From: Brevundimonas variabilis | GTDB taxonomy: Bacteria; Pseudomonadota; Alphaproteobacteria; Caulobacterales; Caulobacteraceae | Length of the DNA: 64,000 nt | NCBI RefSeq assembly: GCF_014199945.1 | Contig: NZ_JACHOR010000002.1 | Span: forward strand, 1 to 64,000 | Direction of reading: 5' to 3' | Part shown: one piece after another, positions 1 through 9,112 of the stretch | Layout of the letters: each line of letters starts with the position of its first letter | How positions within the stretch are numbered: position 1 is the first letter of the stretch | Translations under genes and position numbers: made by a program | Notes under the pieces: generated by a model | Database searches by the model: none | Seen by the model: only the letters and a program-made list of their open reading frames with translations | Told to the model about the DNA's origin: nothing

Positions 1-141
1 GAGATGATCATGCCCGGCGACAATGCCGAGCTGAACGTCGAGCTGATCACCCCGATCGCCATGGAAGAGAAGCTGCGCTTCGCCATCCGTGAAGGCGGCC
101 GCACCGTCGGCGCCGGCGTCGTGGCCAAGATCCTGGCCTAA
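1..141 (+). CDS. tuf: Elongation factor Tu, 3' end only
   Basis: This is the last 46 codons of EF-Tu, the GTPase that delivers aminoacyl-tRNA to the ribosome. The visible residues belong to the C-terminal beta-barrel domain 3, including [10 protein letters not shown], the ITPIAMEE stretch, [15 protein letters not shown] and the terminal KILA. The reading frame is open from the first base, so the start lies outside the window. A strong intrinsic terminator follows 27 bases after the stop. Identity is secure because this tail is almost invariant in bacteria; which tuf copy it is cannot be told. Confidence 0.96.
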   Translation, partial: EMIMPGDNAELNVELITPIAMEEKLRFAIREGGRTVGAGVVAKILA

Positions 142-168
142 CCTCCAGCGATCGACCGAAACAAGGAA

Positions 169-199
169 GGCCCCCCGGTGCAGACCGGGGGGCCTTTTT
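169..199 (+). terminator. Intrinsic terminator of tuf
   Basis: An 11-bp perfect GC-rich stem (169-179 paired with 184-194) with loop GCAG is followed by five T at 195-199. It lies 27 bases beyond the tuf stop and should end the tuf transcript. Confidence 0.93.
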
Positions 200-353
200 G
201 TTTGGGCCCGATGGCGCGGCATTTCGGGACACGGCCCCGACACCGGTCTTAATGCTCTGTAGTTCGCCCTGAATCCCGCTTGAGGTGGCGGTCGCTGTGC
301 TGCCGTGGGAGAGGACCATGACGGGTTGCCCGTTGCGGCAGGAAGGATCGACC

Positions 354-1055
354 ATGAGCCGACTAGAGCGTCATCCGGAGCGGCATCTGGTAGCGAGGAT
401 CGGGTGGCTGAGGGCTGCCGTTCTGGGGGCGAATGACGGACTTGTGTCGACAGCCAGCCTGGTCGTCGGTGTTGCCGCGGCCGGAACGGGCAAGACCGGT
501 ATCCTGGTGGCCGGTGTCGCCGGTCTGGTTGCGGGTGCGATGTCCATGGCGGCGGGGGAGTATGTCTCTGTCAGCTCGCAGTCAGACACCGAGACAGCGG
601 ATCTGGACCGCGAGCGTGCCGAACTGCTGGATGATCCGGAGGCGGAGACACGCGAGCTGGCGAGCATTTATCGCAGCCGGGGTGTCAGCCCGGAGACATC
701 TCTCGAGGTCGCGCGGCAGTTGATGGTCCACGACGCTCTCGGGGCCCATGCGCGCGATGAACTTGGAATCTCGGAGCACACGACGGCGCGTCCGGTGCAG
801 GCGGCCCTGACCTCGGCAGTGACCTTTGCCCTGGGAGCGGTGATCCCGCTGGTCGTCGTAGCCCTTGCGCCAGCATCGATTCTGGTCTGGCTCGTGTCAG
901 GCTCCGCTCTCGTCGGCCTCGCCCTGCTGGGCGGACTGGGTGCGAAGGCGGGCGGAGCGGGCGTCGTCCGGGCGGTGCTGCGCGTCACCTTCTGGGGTGC
1001 TCTGGCCATGGCCTTGACCGCTGGCATTGGACGGGTGTTCGGGACCGTGGTCTAG
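354..1055 (+). CDS. VIT1/CCC1-family membrane transporter
   Basis: This 233-residue integral membrane protein belongs to the VIT1/CCC1 family, known in plants and yeast for vacuolar iron and manganese transport; the bacterial substrate (probably Fe2+ or Mn2+) is inferred. The N-terminal hallmark [20 protein letters not shown] (about residues 26-45) is followed by a second helix with [17 protein letters not shown], a charged cytoplasmic segment (about 80-130) and three C-terminal hydrophobic helices. The ATG at 354 is preferred over one at 285 because GGAAGG lies just upstream and homology begins there. It converges on pccA with 50 bases between the stops. Confidence 0.88.
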   Translation: MSRLERHPERHLVARIGWLRAAVLGANDGLVSTASLVVGVAAAGTGKTGILVAGVAGLVAGAMSMAAGEYVSVSSQSDTETADLDRERAELLDDPEAETRELASIYRSRGVSPETSLEVARQLMVHDALGAHARDELGISEHTTARPVQAALTSAVTFALGAVIPLVVVALAPASILVWLVSGSALVGLALLGGLGAKAGGAGVVRAVLRVTFWGALAMALTAGIGRVFGTVV

Positions 1056-1105
1056 ATCCCGAACGCTCTAGGCCTCGTTCCATGTGATCCGCGATGCCCT
1101 CGCAA

Positions 1106-3088
1106 TCAGGCGAACTCGACCAGAACGTCGTCAGCCGCGACCGGGTCGCCAGCCTTGGCACCAACGGTCTTGACCACTCCGTCACGGTCGGCGCGGAGAA
1201 TGTTCTGCATCTTCATGGCCTCGATGACGGCGACTGTTTCCCCGGCCTTGACCTCCTGGCCCACTTCGACCGCGATCGATACGACGAGGCCCGGCATGGG
1301 CGACTGGATCAGTTTGGATGTATCGGCGGCCGCCTTTTCGGGCAGGCGGGCGAAAAGCTCGGCCATGCGGGGCGTCAGGACGCGCACACGGGCCTTTGCG
1401 GCTCCCGTGCGGATGGCGAACCCATCGGCGATGCGGGCGACCTCGGCGGTGAAGGGGGAGTCGTCGAGCATGCCGCGAAACTGGGCCAGACCCGGCCGCC
1501 AGTCGATCTCGGATAGCCGCAGCGCCCGGTCCTCGCCCGCGAGATCCAGCGTCAGGGCCTCGTCGTCATCATATCCCAGGGACACGCCGTGTGCCTGGCG
1601 ATCGACCAGAACGATCCAGTCCGTGCGGTCGGAAGGGTCGCCGGACTGCTCGGTCAGGATCTCGTTCATCGCCGCGGCCGTAGCAATCAGGATGTCGAGC
1701 TGACGACGATTCGGCTCTGCACCCTGGAAGCCGTCAGGGAATTCATCCTTGATATAGCTGGTGGACAGGTGTCCCGACCGGAACCGGTCCTGGTCCATCA
1801 CGGCAGCGAGGAACGGCACATTGTGGCCAACCCCCTGCAGATGGGTATCTTCCAGCGCCCGTTTCATGCCGTCGATGGCGGCAATGCGGGTTGGAGCCCA
1901 GGTGTTCAGCTTGGCGATCATGGGATCGTAGAACATCGAGATCTCGTCGCCCTCGCGGACACCGGAGTCGTTGCGGACCACATAGCCGTCCTGCTGACCT
2001 TCCTCGGGCTGATCGTAGCGGACGAGGCGGCCGATGGACGGCAGGAAGCCGCGATAGGGATCCTCGGCATAGATGCGGCTCTCGATCGCCCAGCCATTGA
2101 TGGCCAGCTGGTCCTGGGTGAAAGGCAGGGACTCGCCTGCGGCAGAGCGGATCATCTGTTCGACGAGATCGACGCCGGTGATCAATTCCGTAACCGGATG
2201 TTCGACCTGCAGGCGCGTGTTCATCTCCAGAAAGAAGAAGCTGCGGTCCTGACCGGCAACAAATTCCACGGTGCCCGCAGAGTCGTAGTTCACGGCGCGC
2301 GCCAGGGCGATGGCCTGATCCGACATCGCCTTGCGCGTAACGTCGTCCAGCAGGGGGGAGGGGGCCTCCTCGATGACCTTCTGGTTACGGCGCTGGATCG
2401 AGCACTCACGGTCGAACAGGCTGACGATGTTGCCATGCTTGTCACCCAGCACCTGAATTTCGATGTGGCGCGGGTCGATGATGAATTTCTCGAGGAAGAC
2501 GCGGTCATCGCCAAAGGCTGTCAGGGCCTCAGCCTTCACCGCGTCGAAGCCTTCCGCCATGTCGGCGTCCGAATGGGCAACGCGAATGCCTTTGCCGCCG
2601 CCGCCGGCGGAGGCCTTGATCATCACGGGATAACCGATTTCGTTGGCGATCTGGATGGCATGGGCATTGGATTCGATCAGCCCCATGTGGCCCGGCACTG
2701 TGGAGACCCCGGCTTCCGCGGCAAACTTCTTGGACGTGATCTTGTCGCCCATGGCCTCGATGGCGTGTGGATTGGGTCCGATGAAGGTGATGCCTTCGGC
2801 TTCGAGGCGGCGTGCGAAGACAGGGTTCTCCGACAGGAAGCCGAAGCCGGGGTGCACGGCCTCCGCGCCCGACCGGCGGACCGCGTCCACGATCCTGTCC
2901 TGGATCAGATAGGACTGGGCTGCGGGTGCGGGGCCGATGTGGATGGTCTCGTCGGCCATCTCGTAAGCCAGCGATCCCGTGTCGGCATCGGAATGGACCA
3001 GTGCGGTCCGAATTCCCATGCGCCGGGCCGTCTTGATGATGCGGACGGCGATCTCGCCACGGTTGGCGATCAGAATCTTGGAGAACAT
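1106..3088 (-). CDS. pccA: Propionyl-CoA (acyl-CoA) carboxylase, biotin-carrying alpha subunit
   Basis: The 660-residue protein carboxylates its own biotin with bicarbonate and ATP, for transfer to propionyl-CoA by a separate beta subunit, giving methylmalonyl-CoA. It begins MFSKILIANRGEIAVRI. It has the ATP-grasp loop GGGGKG (162-167), the biotin-carboxylase signature EMNTRLQVEHPVTE, a linker domain typical of PCC, and a C-terminal biotinyl domain with EAMKMQN, Lys about 626. The length matches PccA rather than the shorter AccC. An open frame extends 107 codons upstream of the chosen ATG, but conservation starts at MFSK. The beta subunit is not in this window. 3-methylcrotonyl-CoA carboxylase is the main alternative. 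Confidence 0.9.
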   Translation of the reverse strand: MFSKILIANRGEIAVRIIKTARRMGIRTALVHSDADTGSLAYEMADETIHIGPAPAAQSYLIQDRIVDAVRRSGAEAVHPGFGFLSENPVFARRLEAEGITFIGPNPHAIEAMGDKITSKKFAAEAGVSTVPGHMGLIESNAHAIQIANEIGYPVMIKASAGGGGKGIRVAHSDADMAEGFDAVKAEALTAFGDDRVFLEKFIIDPRHIEIQVLGDKHGNIVSLFDRECSIQRRNQKVIEEAPSPLLDDVTRKAMSDQAIALARAVNYDSAGTVEFVAGQDRSFFFLEMNTRLQVEHPVTELITGVDLVEQMIRSAAGESLPFTQDQLAINGWAIESRIYAEDPYRGFLPSIGRLVRYDQPEEGQQDGYVVRNDSGVREGDEISMFYDPMIAKLNTWAPTRIAAIDGMKRALEDTHLQGVGHNVPFLAAVMDQDRFRSGHLSTSYIKDEFPDGFQGAEPNRRQLDILIATAAAMNEILTEQSGDPSDRTDWIVLVDRQAHGVSLGYDDDEALTLDLAGEDRALRLSEIDWRPGLAQFRGMLDDSPFTAEVARIADGFAIRTGAAKARVRVLTPRMAELFARLPEKAAADTSKLIQSPMPGLVVSIAVEVGQEVKAGETVAVIEAMKMQNILRADRDGVVKTVGAKAGDPVAADDVLVEFA

Positions 3089-3237
3089 GCGAACCCGGGT
3101 CCTAGTTTCGCTCCGGATTAGGGAAGGCAGACAGTGGAGTAAACCGGGTTCACGATCCTGTCGTTCTGGGTTGGCAATCAGGGTGCGGATCGGCTTTAAC
3201 ACCGGCCTCTCCCCTTTTGACGTCCGGAGCTCCCCAG

Positions 3238-4713
3238 ATGACGCGCCTTCTGACCGCTGTTTCCGCCGCCGCCCTGCTTCTGGGTCTTTCAGGGACGGCT
3301 TCGGCCCAGAATTTCCGGCAACTGGCCGAGCAGGATCTGACCGCTGCCCATGCGGCCCTGCGCGACAATCACCCGGCTGCCGTGGTGCCCGGGCCGGCCA
3401 GCGAGGCATTCCGGGCCTGGCTGGATGCCGGACTGGCGGACGCCCGCGAGAAGGCAGCCCGCGTCAACAGCGGCGACAGCCATGCCTATCTGATGCGTTA
3501 CTATGCACGGGGTTTCCGTGACGCCAACATCACCATCCGGCCGACCTATCAGCCACAGCCCGCCTGGTTCGGCATCGGCTGGGCCGGGTTTACGACCGCC
3601 TGGAAGGACGGCCAGTACGTCGTTTCCTACGTCGAGCCTGGCGTGCGCGGTCTGCCCCCGCTGGGAGCGGTGCTGAAGGAGTGCGATACCATTCCCGTTG
3701 CAGACATGGTCACCCGGCGTCTGGCGGGCTGGGAGGGAGACCTCACAACCGAGGCCGGTCGCGTTCTGTCGGCCCCATATCTCACCTGGAACCGCAACAA
3801 TCCGTTCGGCGGCGGCACGCCCGCCAGCTGCAAGTTCACGGTCAACCGGAGGGACCGCGATTTCCGCCTGACCAATCAGGTCGGCGATGCTGCGGGCATG
3901 GAGGCGGCCTATCGCGCAACGATCTATGTTCCGACGACCGATCTCGCTGTCGAGCAGGTCAACGGACGCCCGTGGATCCACATGCATTCGCTGGCCGATG
4001 ATGCCGGCTGGGATGCGTTCTTCGGTCAGGTCGAGGGTCAGATTGCCGCCATTCGCGGTCCTCAGGGAGCCGTTATTGACCTTCGCGGGGCTAATGGCGC
4101 TTCGGTCAACGCGACGGCGCGTGGTTACGGCCTCGCCAATCGCATTTGGACGCCCGAGTTCACGGTCAGCCGCCAGCCGGACGCCGGAACGCTGACCTAT
4201 CGCGCGACGCCCGCCAACCGCCAATGGTTTGCTGATACCTTGGGCCGGATGCAGGCGGATCCCCGCTTCGTTCAGGAGAGCGGCCCGGTGATCGAACAGA
4301 CGGCTGCCATCGTCGCAGCCTTCGACACGGCGATCGCAGCCGGCCAGACGTCCTTCACCATGCCGGGCCGACCGGCTGTCGCCGACACCGGTGCGGCCAA
4401 TCCAGTGGCCGGACCGATCGTCGTACTGGTCGATGCGGGCTGTGCCGGTGGATGCCTAGACACTCTGGACCTGCTGAGCCGCTTGCCGAACGTCCGCATC
4501 GCGGGGTCGACCACAGCGACGGACTCGATCTACATCGAGCCGACCGTACTGCGCCTGCCATCGAACTATGCGGACCTCAGCTATGGTCACAAGGCCTGGA
4601 CGACCCGTGCGCGGGCCAACCAGCCCTATGTCCCGGGCCAGGGCCTTGCCTACACCGGCAACCCGACGGACGAGGCGGCCGTGCGGGCCTGGGTCGGTGG
4701 CCTGTTCCAGTAG
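3238..4713 (+). CDS. Exported S41-like (C-terminal processing protease fold) protein, catalytic Ser apparently absent
   Basis: This 491-residue protein has a Sec signal peptide (hydrophobic stretch LLTAVSAAALLLGLSG, cleavage after ASA). The second half looks like the S41 peptidase core: AVIDLRGANGAS resembles the family's IDLRGNGGG strand, and VVLVDAGCAGGCLDTLDLL occupies the place of the nucleophile loop. Family members usually show a Ser in that loop (SAS or SAC type); here the residues read CAGGC. It may therefore be inactive, or use another residue. The ATG at 3238 has CGGAG eight bases upstream. It is divergent from pccA across a 149-base gap. Substrate unknown. Confidence 0.7.
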   Translation: MTRLLTAVSAAALLLGLSGTASAQNFRQLAEQDLTAAHAALRDNHPAAVVPGPASEAFRAWLDAGLADAREKAARVNSGDSHAYLMRYYARGFRDANITIRPTYQPQPAWFGIGWAGFTTAWKDGQYVVSYVEPGVRGLPPLGAVLKECDTIPVADMVTRRLAGWEGDLTTEAGRVLSAPYLTWNRNNPFGGGTPASCKFTVNRRDRDFRLTNQVGDAAGMEAAYRATIYVPTTDLAVEQVNGRPWIHMHSLADDAGWDAFFGQVEGQIAAIRGPQGAVIDLRGANGASVNATARGYGLANRIWTPEFTVSRQPDAGTLTYRATPANRQWFADTLGRMQADPRFVQESGPVIEQTAAIVAAFDTAIAAGQTSFTMPGRPAVADTGAANPVAGPIVVLVDAGCAGGCLDTLDLLSRLPNVRIAGSTTATDSIYIEPTVLRLPSNYADLSYGHKAWTTRARANQPYVPGQGLAYTGNPTDEAAVRAWVGGLFQ

Positions 4714-4801
4714 GCCGCGACGTTAGCCTGCGACCCGGTCACGCGCCCCTTTGGCGAGTGGCCGGGTTGGCACCTGCGCGTCGTCTTCCTATGTCTCCTG
4801 C

Positions 4802-5293
4802 ATGACAACCACGACCTATCCTGAACCCCTTCGCTCCGCTTCAGGCTTTGATCTCACGCCGCCCAGCGAATCGCAGCGGGTGGCACTCGAGGCGGACCTT
4901 TCCCCTGAGGAGAAGCGCGTGCTTCTGGCTCACGGGACTGAAGCTCCGTTCTGCGGGACACTGCTGGACGAAAAGCGGGCCGGAGTGTTCTGCTGCCGTG
5001 AGTGCGGGCTGCCGTTGTTCCGGACAGCGACGAAGTTCGAAAGCGGCACCGGCTGGCCCAGCTTCACCCAGCCCGTCGACGAAGCTCACGTCCGGGCGGT
5101 CGAAGATCGCGCCTATGGAATGGTGCGTGTCGAAACCCGCTGTGCCCGCTGCGACAGCCATCAGGGGCATGTCTTTCCGGACGGGCCCGCTCCCACGCGC
5201 TTGCGTTACTGCATCAATTCCATTGCCCTGACGTTTGTGCCGGAAGGGGAGCGTCTCCCCGATCCACTTTTGCGAGGCGACGGAACGGCCTGA
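4802..5293 (+). CDS. msrB: Peptide-methionine (R)-S-oxide reductase
   Basis: This 163-residue MsrB reduces methionine-R-sulfoxide in proteins, repairing oxidative damage, using thioredoxin. The zinc-binding cysteine pairs are C65/C68 (CREC) and C114/C117 (CARC). The catalytic Cys is C137 in RYCINS, and the substrate-binding GTGWPSF motif is at 82-88. No signal peptide is seen, so it is cytoplasmic. The start at 4802 opens the conserved region closely; upstream in-frame codons back to 4751 look non-coding. The ribosome site is weak. Confidence 0.94.
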   Translation: MTTTTYPEPLRSASGFDLTPPSESQRVALEADLSPEEKRVLLAHGTEAPFCGTLLDEKRAGVFCCRECGLPLFRTATKFESGTGWPSFTQPVDEAHVRAVEDRAYGMVRVETRCARCDSHQGHVFPDGPAPTRLRYCINSIALTFVPEGERLPDPLLRGDGTA

Positions 5294-5343
5294 TCTTTGA
5301 CGCAATATGCGCTAAAGCTGACGGCAATCAGGGAGTAGGGCGT

Positions 5344-5985
5344 ATGCTGAACAGTCTTCTCGTCGCCATGGCGGCGCTGGCGGTGTCCGATCCCGAAGGC
5401 ATCGTCACGACGGCCCCCGTCGGCAGTACAGGAGCCGTTCTTGTCGGCGCCGAGGCTCCGGTTGCCCCGGAAGTCCCGGCTGTCAGTGGCCAGGAAATCA
5501 CGCCGCACGGTCTTTCCACCGCAGAACAGATCGATCGGTGGATCGCCCAGCGGAGCGAGGCCAGCGAAGCCTATGGGGAAGATGGGGAGGGCTCGTGGCT
5601 GGAACGCGACGACCGCAAGGTTCATGGCGAGGTCAGTGCCGCCATTGGGACCGGCGACTTCAGTGCCTATTCCGCATCGGTGTCTCTGCCGATCGGGGAA
5701 ACCGGCCGGCTGAACCTCAGCTACAGCCAGTCGAAGAACGATTATGGCTACGGCTATGGCGGTCCCTATGGTTATGGCTACGGCTATGGCCCGGGTGGGT
5801 TCGGCCCGGGTGGGTTCGGATCGACGGGGCGGGGTTTTGGCCTTGGCTATGGCGCTCCGGTGTTTGCACCAGGCGTCGTTTATCCCGGCCGGCCGCTGGG
5901 ATCTCCACCCCTGACCCGGACGGAGCAGCCGTCCAGCCGCCGTGACGGTGATGCCGATCGCGCACCCCTGATCGTCGCTGACTGA
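5344..5985 (+). CDS. Gly/Tyr-rich putative exported protein of unknown function
   Basis: The 213-residue product starts with a short hydrophobic segment (LLVAMAALAVS) that may be a signal or anchor. It continues with an acidic, Ala/Val-rich region and a stretch VHGEVSAAIGTGDFSAYSASVSLPIG that resembles beta-strands of small outer-membrane-type proteins. Around residues 136-165 there is a low-complexity tract of alternating Tyr and Gly (YGYGYG) and two GPGGFG units. GGGAG-like bases (cagggagtagg) before the ATG support the start. I do not recognise the family. It stands alone, ending about 30 bases before a hairpin that mainly serves the opposite-strand tRNA. Confidence 0.6.
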   Translation: MLNSLLVAMAALAVSDPEGIVTTAPVGSTGAVLVGAEAPVAPEVPAVSGQEITPHGLSTAEQIDRWIAQRSEASEAYGEDGEGSWLERDDRKVHGEVSAAIGTGDFSAYSASVSLPIGETGRLNLSYSQSKNDYGYGYGGPYGYGYGYGPGGFGPGGFGSTGRGFGLGYGAPVFAPGVVYPGRPLGSPPLTRTEQPSSRRDGDADRAPLIVAD

Positions 5986-6018
5986 AGCAACGCTTTTCTC
6001 GATCTCGATGCGGAAACG

Positions 6019-6047
6019 AAAAAGGCCCGGTCTCGCGACCGGGCCTT
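6019..6047 (-). terminator. Intrinsic terminator of tRNA-Thr
   Basis: A 10-bp stem (6022-6031 with 6038-6047) closes a six-base loop. Read on the minus strand the stem is followed by five T (complement of 6019-6023). It lies about ten bases beyond the 3' end of tRNA-Thr. On the plus strand the T-run is poor, so it is mainly a minus-strand terminator. Confidence 0.8.
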
Positions 6048-6056
6048 CTCGTCAGA

Positions 6057-6131
<75 letters not shown>

Positions 6132-6150
6132 GAAATCTGAGGAACCGGGC

Positions 6151-6157
6151 GTATAGC
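6151..6157 (-). promoter_or_regulatory. Putative -10 element of tRNA-Thr
   Basis: On the minus strand this reads GCTATAC, close to the Caulobacter housekeeping -10 consensus GCTANAWC, and sits 20 bases before the tRNA. No convincing TTGACG -35 box is seen at the expected distance, so this is tentative. Confidence 0.3.
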
Positions 6158-6227
6158 CAAAGCGATTGCTGGGGGAAAGCCAAAACAGCGGCTTGATCCG
6201 AAAACTTTCTCGGGGCTGAGTGTATTC

Positions 6228-6392
6228 ATGACCCAGACCCCCGATATCCCGCCCGATATCCCCGCCATTCCGGCCCGGACGCCGGAGCAGGTGGCCAAGG
6301 CGGACCGGGCGTTGCGGCTGGCCACGGCGCTTCGGGACAATCTGCGACGGCGCAAGGTGGCAGCACCCGTCCGGGTCAAGCCGCGCAACTGA
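6228..6392 (+). CDS. Small conserved-looking hypothetical protein, 54 residues
   Basis: An ATG at 6228 opens a 54-codon frame ending at TGA 6390-6392. The product has a Pro-rich N-terminus (TPDIPPDIPAIPARTPEQ) and a basic amphipathic C-terminus (KADRALRLATALRDNLRRRK). The frame lies alone between tRNA-Thr and murA, 98 bases before murA and on its strand. Small proteins with a similar PEQ...ALR.NL.RRK pattern are common in alphaproteobacteria, but I cannot name a function. No strong Shine-Dalgarno is seen. Confidence 0.55.
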   Translation: MTQTPDIPPDIPAIPARTPEQVAKADRALRLATALRDNLRRRKVAAPVRVKPRN

Positions 6393-6490
6393 ATGTCATG
6401 GGCCCGGAAGCGGGCGGGGACTTTCGCGGGGACCCTGTGCCGCGCTAGATAGCCGACCGCCGGGCCTCCGCCCGGTGCCTGAAGGATATC

Positions 6491-7780
6491 ATGGACAGAA
6501 TCGTCGTCACCGGTGGCCATAAGCTGCATGGGGAAATCCCGGTCAGCGGGGCCAAGAATTCGGCCATCAAGCTGATGGCTGCCTCGATTCTGACCGACCA
6601 GCCCTTGCGGCTGACGAACATGCCGCGTCTCGCCGACACGAAGTTTCTTGGACAGTTGCTCCGCCAGTTCGGCGTGACGGTGACCGAGACCGGGCAGGGC
6701 GTCGATCAGGAGACCCTGTTCGATGCGCGGGAGATCACCTCGACCTTCGCTCCCTATGACCTCGTGCGGCAGATGCGGGCGTCGTTCAATGTGCTGGGGC
6801 CGCTCCTGGCGCGAACAGGGCATGCCAAGGTTTCGCTGCCCGGCGGCTGCACGATCGGCGCGCGACCGGTTGACCTGCATCTGGATGCCTTGACCCGGCT
6901 GGGAGCCCTGATCGAGCTGGACGAGGGCTATGTCTCCGCGACAGCACCCAAGGGCCTGCGCGGCGCGGAGATCGAGTTTCCTTTCGTTTCGGTCGGTGCG
7001 ACCGAGCATACCCTGATGGCGGCGACCCTTGCCCAGGGCACCACGGTGCTGAAACGTGCCGCGCGCGAGCCCGAGATCGGCGACCTTGCCCGTTGTCTGG
7101 TCATGATGGGAGCCCGGATCGAGGGTATCGATACCGACACGCTCGTGATCGAAGGTGTCACCTCGCTGACCGGCGGTGAGTGGTCCGTGATCCCCGACCG
7201 GATCGAGATGGGATCCTATGCCGTTGCCGCTGCCATGGCGGGCGGCGAGGTGCGCCTGACCCGGGGGAGGGCCGATCTGATTGCAGCGCTGACCGACCGT
7301 ATGGTCGAAGCCGGCGTCGAAGTGACCCCGACCGATGACGGCGTCATTGTCAGACGCGATCCCGGGGTTCGGTTGAAGGCGACCGATATCGCGACCGAGA
7401 TCTATCCCGGCTTTGCGACCGATCTGCAGGCCCAGTTCATGGCCCTGATGACCACGGCCGACGGCACCAGCATCATTCACGAGAACATTTTCGAGAACCG
7501 CTTCATGCATGCTCCCGAACTGGCACGGCTGGGGGCCGACATCGCCGTTCATGCGGGCGAGGCGCGGGTGAATGGCGTAGAGTTCCTGCACGGGGCCCCG
7601 GTCATGGCCACCGACCTCAGGGCTTCGGTCAGCCTCGTGATTGCCGGACTCGTCGCCGAGGGTGAAACCTCGGTCGGACGCGTGTATCACCTGGATCGCG
7701 GGTTCGAACGGCTGGAGGAAAAGCTCTCGGCCTGCGGCGCGCAGATCGAAAGGCAGCACGGGTATCATGACGAGCACTGA
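6491..7780 (+). CDS. murA: UDP-N-acetylglucosamine 1-carboxyvinyltransferase
   Basis: The 429-residue enzyme transfers enolpyruvate from PEP to UDP-GlcNAc, the first committed step of peptidoglycan synthesis, in the cytoplasm. Family features are K22/N23 in SGAKNSA, the [16 protein letters not shown] motif, and the catalytic Cys at 120 in [15 protein letters not shown], which makes it fosfomycin-type MurA rather than a Cys-to-Asp variant. Length is standard. AAGGATATC precedes the ATG. Its last 14 bases overlap the DUF2948 gene, so translation is probably coupled. Confidence 0.98.
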   Translation: MDRIVVTGGHKLHGEIPVSGAKNSAIKLMAASILTDQPLRLTNMPRLADTKFLGQLLRQFGVTVTETGQGVDQETLFDAREITSTFAPYDLVRQMRASFNVLGPLLARTGHAKVSLPGGCTIGARPVDLHLDALTRLGALIELDEGYVSATAPKGLRGAEIEFPFVSVGATEHTLMAATLAQGTTVLKRAAREPEIGDLARCLVMMGARIEGIDTDTLVIEGVTSLTGGEWSVIPDRIEMGSYAVAAAMAGGEVRLTRGRADLIAALTDRMVEAGVEVTPTDDGVIVRRDPGVRLKATDIATEIYPGFATDLQAQFMALMTTADGTSIIHENIFENRFMHAPELARLGADIAVHAGEARVNGVEFLHGAPVMATDLRASVSLVIAGLVAEGETSVGRVYHLDRGFERLEEKLSACGAQIERQHGYHDEH

Positions 7781-8273
7781 CGTCCTGTCCGACGCCGATG
7801 TGGCGTCTGCCGTCGACGAGGCTGTGAAGGCGGGGAATACACCTCTTCGCCTCCTGGCCGAGGACGGCGAGGACCTGGCGATCATTTCAGCAGCCCTGCA
7901 GGACTCGATCCTGCGTCCTGCCGATATCGTCTGGGAACGACGGGCTCGGACCCTGACAATCCAGCTGAGCCGGTTCTGCTGGGAGTGCGGCGGGACAAGG
8001 GTGCGGGCCGCGCTGCAGTTTGGTGACGTGTCAGCCGTCAAGAGCCGGGGTTTGCCTCGCCTTCCCGATGCGGCGCTGGAGTTGCTGGCCATCCATTTCA
8101 TCGACGAGGAAGCGCCGGGCGGCAAGGCGATCCTGATGTTCGCGGGCGGGGGAGACCTGCGGGTCGACGTCGAATGCCTGGATGTCGTGGTCGCTGACCT
8201 TTCGGAACGCTGGGAAGCGCGCGTTGCGCCTACCCATCTTCACGAGCCCACTCCCGAAGAAGGCATCCGATGA
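7767..8273 (+). CDS. DUF2948 family protein
   Basis: This 168-residue cytoplasmic protein matches the alphaproteobacterial DUF2948 pattern, with [22 protein letters not shown] near residues 26-47, then RRFCWE-like SRFCWE. The function is unknown. It starts inside the end of murA (14-base overlap) and ends with a 4-base ATGA overlap with the UPF0262 gene, so the three genes are very likely one operon. This arrangement is common in Rhizobiales and Caulobacterales. No signal peptide or membrane segment is visible. Confidence 0.85.
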   Translation: MTSTDVLSDADVASAVDEAVKAGNTPLRLLAEDGEDLAIISAALQDSILRPADIVWERRARTLTIQLSRFCWECGGTRVRAALQFGDVSAVKSRGLPRLPDAALELLAIHFIDEEAPGGKAILMFAGGGDLRVDVECLDVVVADLSERWEARVAPTHLHEPTPEEGIR

Positions 8274-8734
8274 CCGAGCACAGGCTTGAAGCCGTCGATC
8301 TGGATGCGGCGACACTGCCGTCGGCGACCGCCGAGATCGAGCACGAACGCCGGGTCGCCATTTTTGACCTTGTCGAAAAGAACAGCTTCCAGCCCGCAGA
8401 GGCGATCACGGGCCCTTACCGGCTGAAGCTGTCGCTGCAGGACAATCGTCTGGCGTTCGATGTGACCGGCGCAGACTACGCCCGGACCTATGCCCTGTCC
8501 CTGACGCCGATGAAGACGGTGCTGAAGGACTATCTGCTGATCTGCGATAGCTACTACGAGGCGCTGCGCGGCTCTTCGGCGACCCAGATCGAGGCAGTCG
8601 ACATGGGCCGGCGTGGGCTGCACAACGAGGGGGCCGAACTGCTCACGGCCCGGCTCGAGGGCAAGGTCGCCATTGATCACGAGACCGCCCGGCGCCTGTT
8701 CACCCTGGTCTGCGCGCTGTACCGGCGGGGGTGA
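8270..8734 (+). CDS. UPF0262 family protein
   Basis: The 154-residue protein carries the conserved UPF0262 core: the IEHERRVAIFDLVEKNSF region, then GPYRLKLSLQDNRLAFDV, and the C-terminal DHETARRLFTLVCAL. The family occurs almost only in alphaproteobacteria; its role is unknown. It overlaps the upstream DUF2948 gene by ATGA. In many relatives a low-molecular-weight protein-tyrosine phosphatase gene comes next; here infA follows instead after a 143-base gap. Confidence 0.88.
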   Translation: MTEHRLEAVDLDAATLPSATAEIEHERRVAIFDLVEKNSFQPAEAITGPYRLKLSLQDNRLAFDVTGADYARTYALSLTPMKTVLKDYLLICDSYYEALRGSSATQIEAVDMGRRGLHNEGAELLTARLEGKVAIDHETARRLFTLVCALYRRG

Positions 8735-8820
8735 TGTGCGTTTCGTCCCCATCGTGTCGCCAGAGGGACGAGAACTCGACTAGCGGCTCAATTTGGTGCA
8801 TGAGCCCGCCTTCTTGAAAA

Positions 8821-8844
8821 GCGCACGCTGTGCCCGGCGTGCGC
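8821..8844 (+). promoter_or_regulatory. Stem-loop in the infA leader
   Basis: A perfect 8-bp inverted repeat (GCGCACGC at 8821-8828 with GCGTGCGC at 8837-8844) with an 8-base loop lies 33 bases before the infA ATG. No T-run follows, so it is unlikely to be a terminator; it may shape the infA leader RNA. Confidence 0.4.
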
Positions 8845-8877
8845 CCGGACTTGTCTTCACGGGGCGTGAGAGGCCGC

Positions 8878-9099
8878 ATGGCTAAGGAAGAACTGCTCGA
8901 GTTTCCCGGCGTGGTCAGCGAATTGCTGCCCAATGCCACGTTCCGCGTGCTGCTCGAGGGGAACGACCACGAGATCATCGCCCACACGGCCGGCAAGATG
9001 CGCAAGAACCGCATTCGCGTGCTGGCCGGGGACAAGGTGCTGGTCGAAATGACGCCCTATGACCTGACCAAGGGTCGCATCACCTATCGCTTCAAGTAA
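8878..9099 (+). CDS. infA: Translation initiation factor IF-1
   Basis: The 73-residue protein is a single OB-fold IF-1, which binds the 30S A site during initiation. It starts [13 protein letters not shown] and ends [13 protein letters not shown], with the hallmark [19 protein letters not shown]. Length is typical of IF-1. GAGAGG lies six bases before the ATG. It heads a tight group with maf, an RNase E/G-like gene and yacG, all on the plus strand. Confidence 0.98.
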   Translation: MAKEELLEFPGVVSELLPNATFRVLLEGNDHEIIAHTAGKMRKNRIRVLAGDKVLVEMTPYDLTKGRITYRFK

Positions 9100-9112
9100 G
9101 GACGGGCTCGTC

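Noticed and set aside
1589..3121. 510-codon plus-strand frame opposite pccA
   Set aside because: It mirrors a perfectly conserved biotin carboxylase gene and shows no domain of its own.
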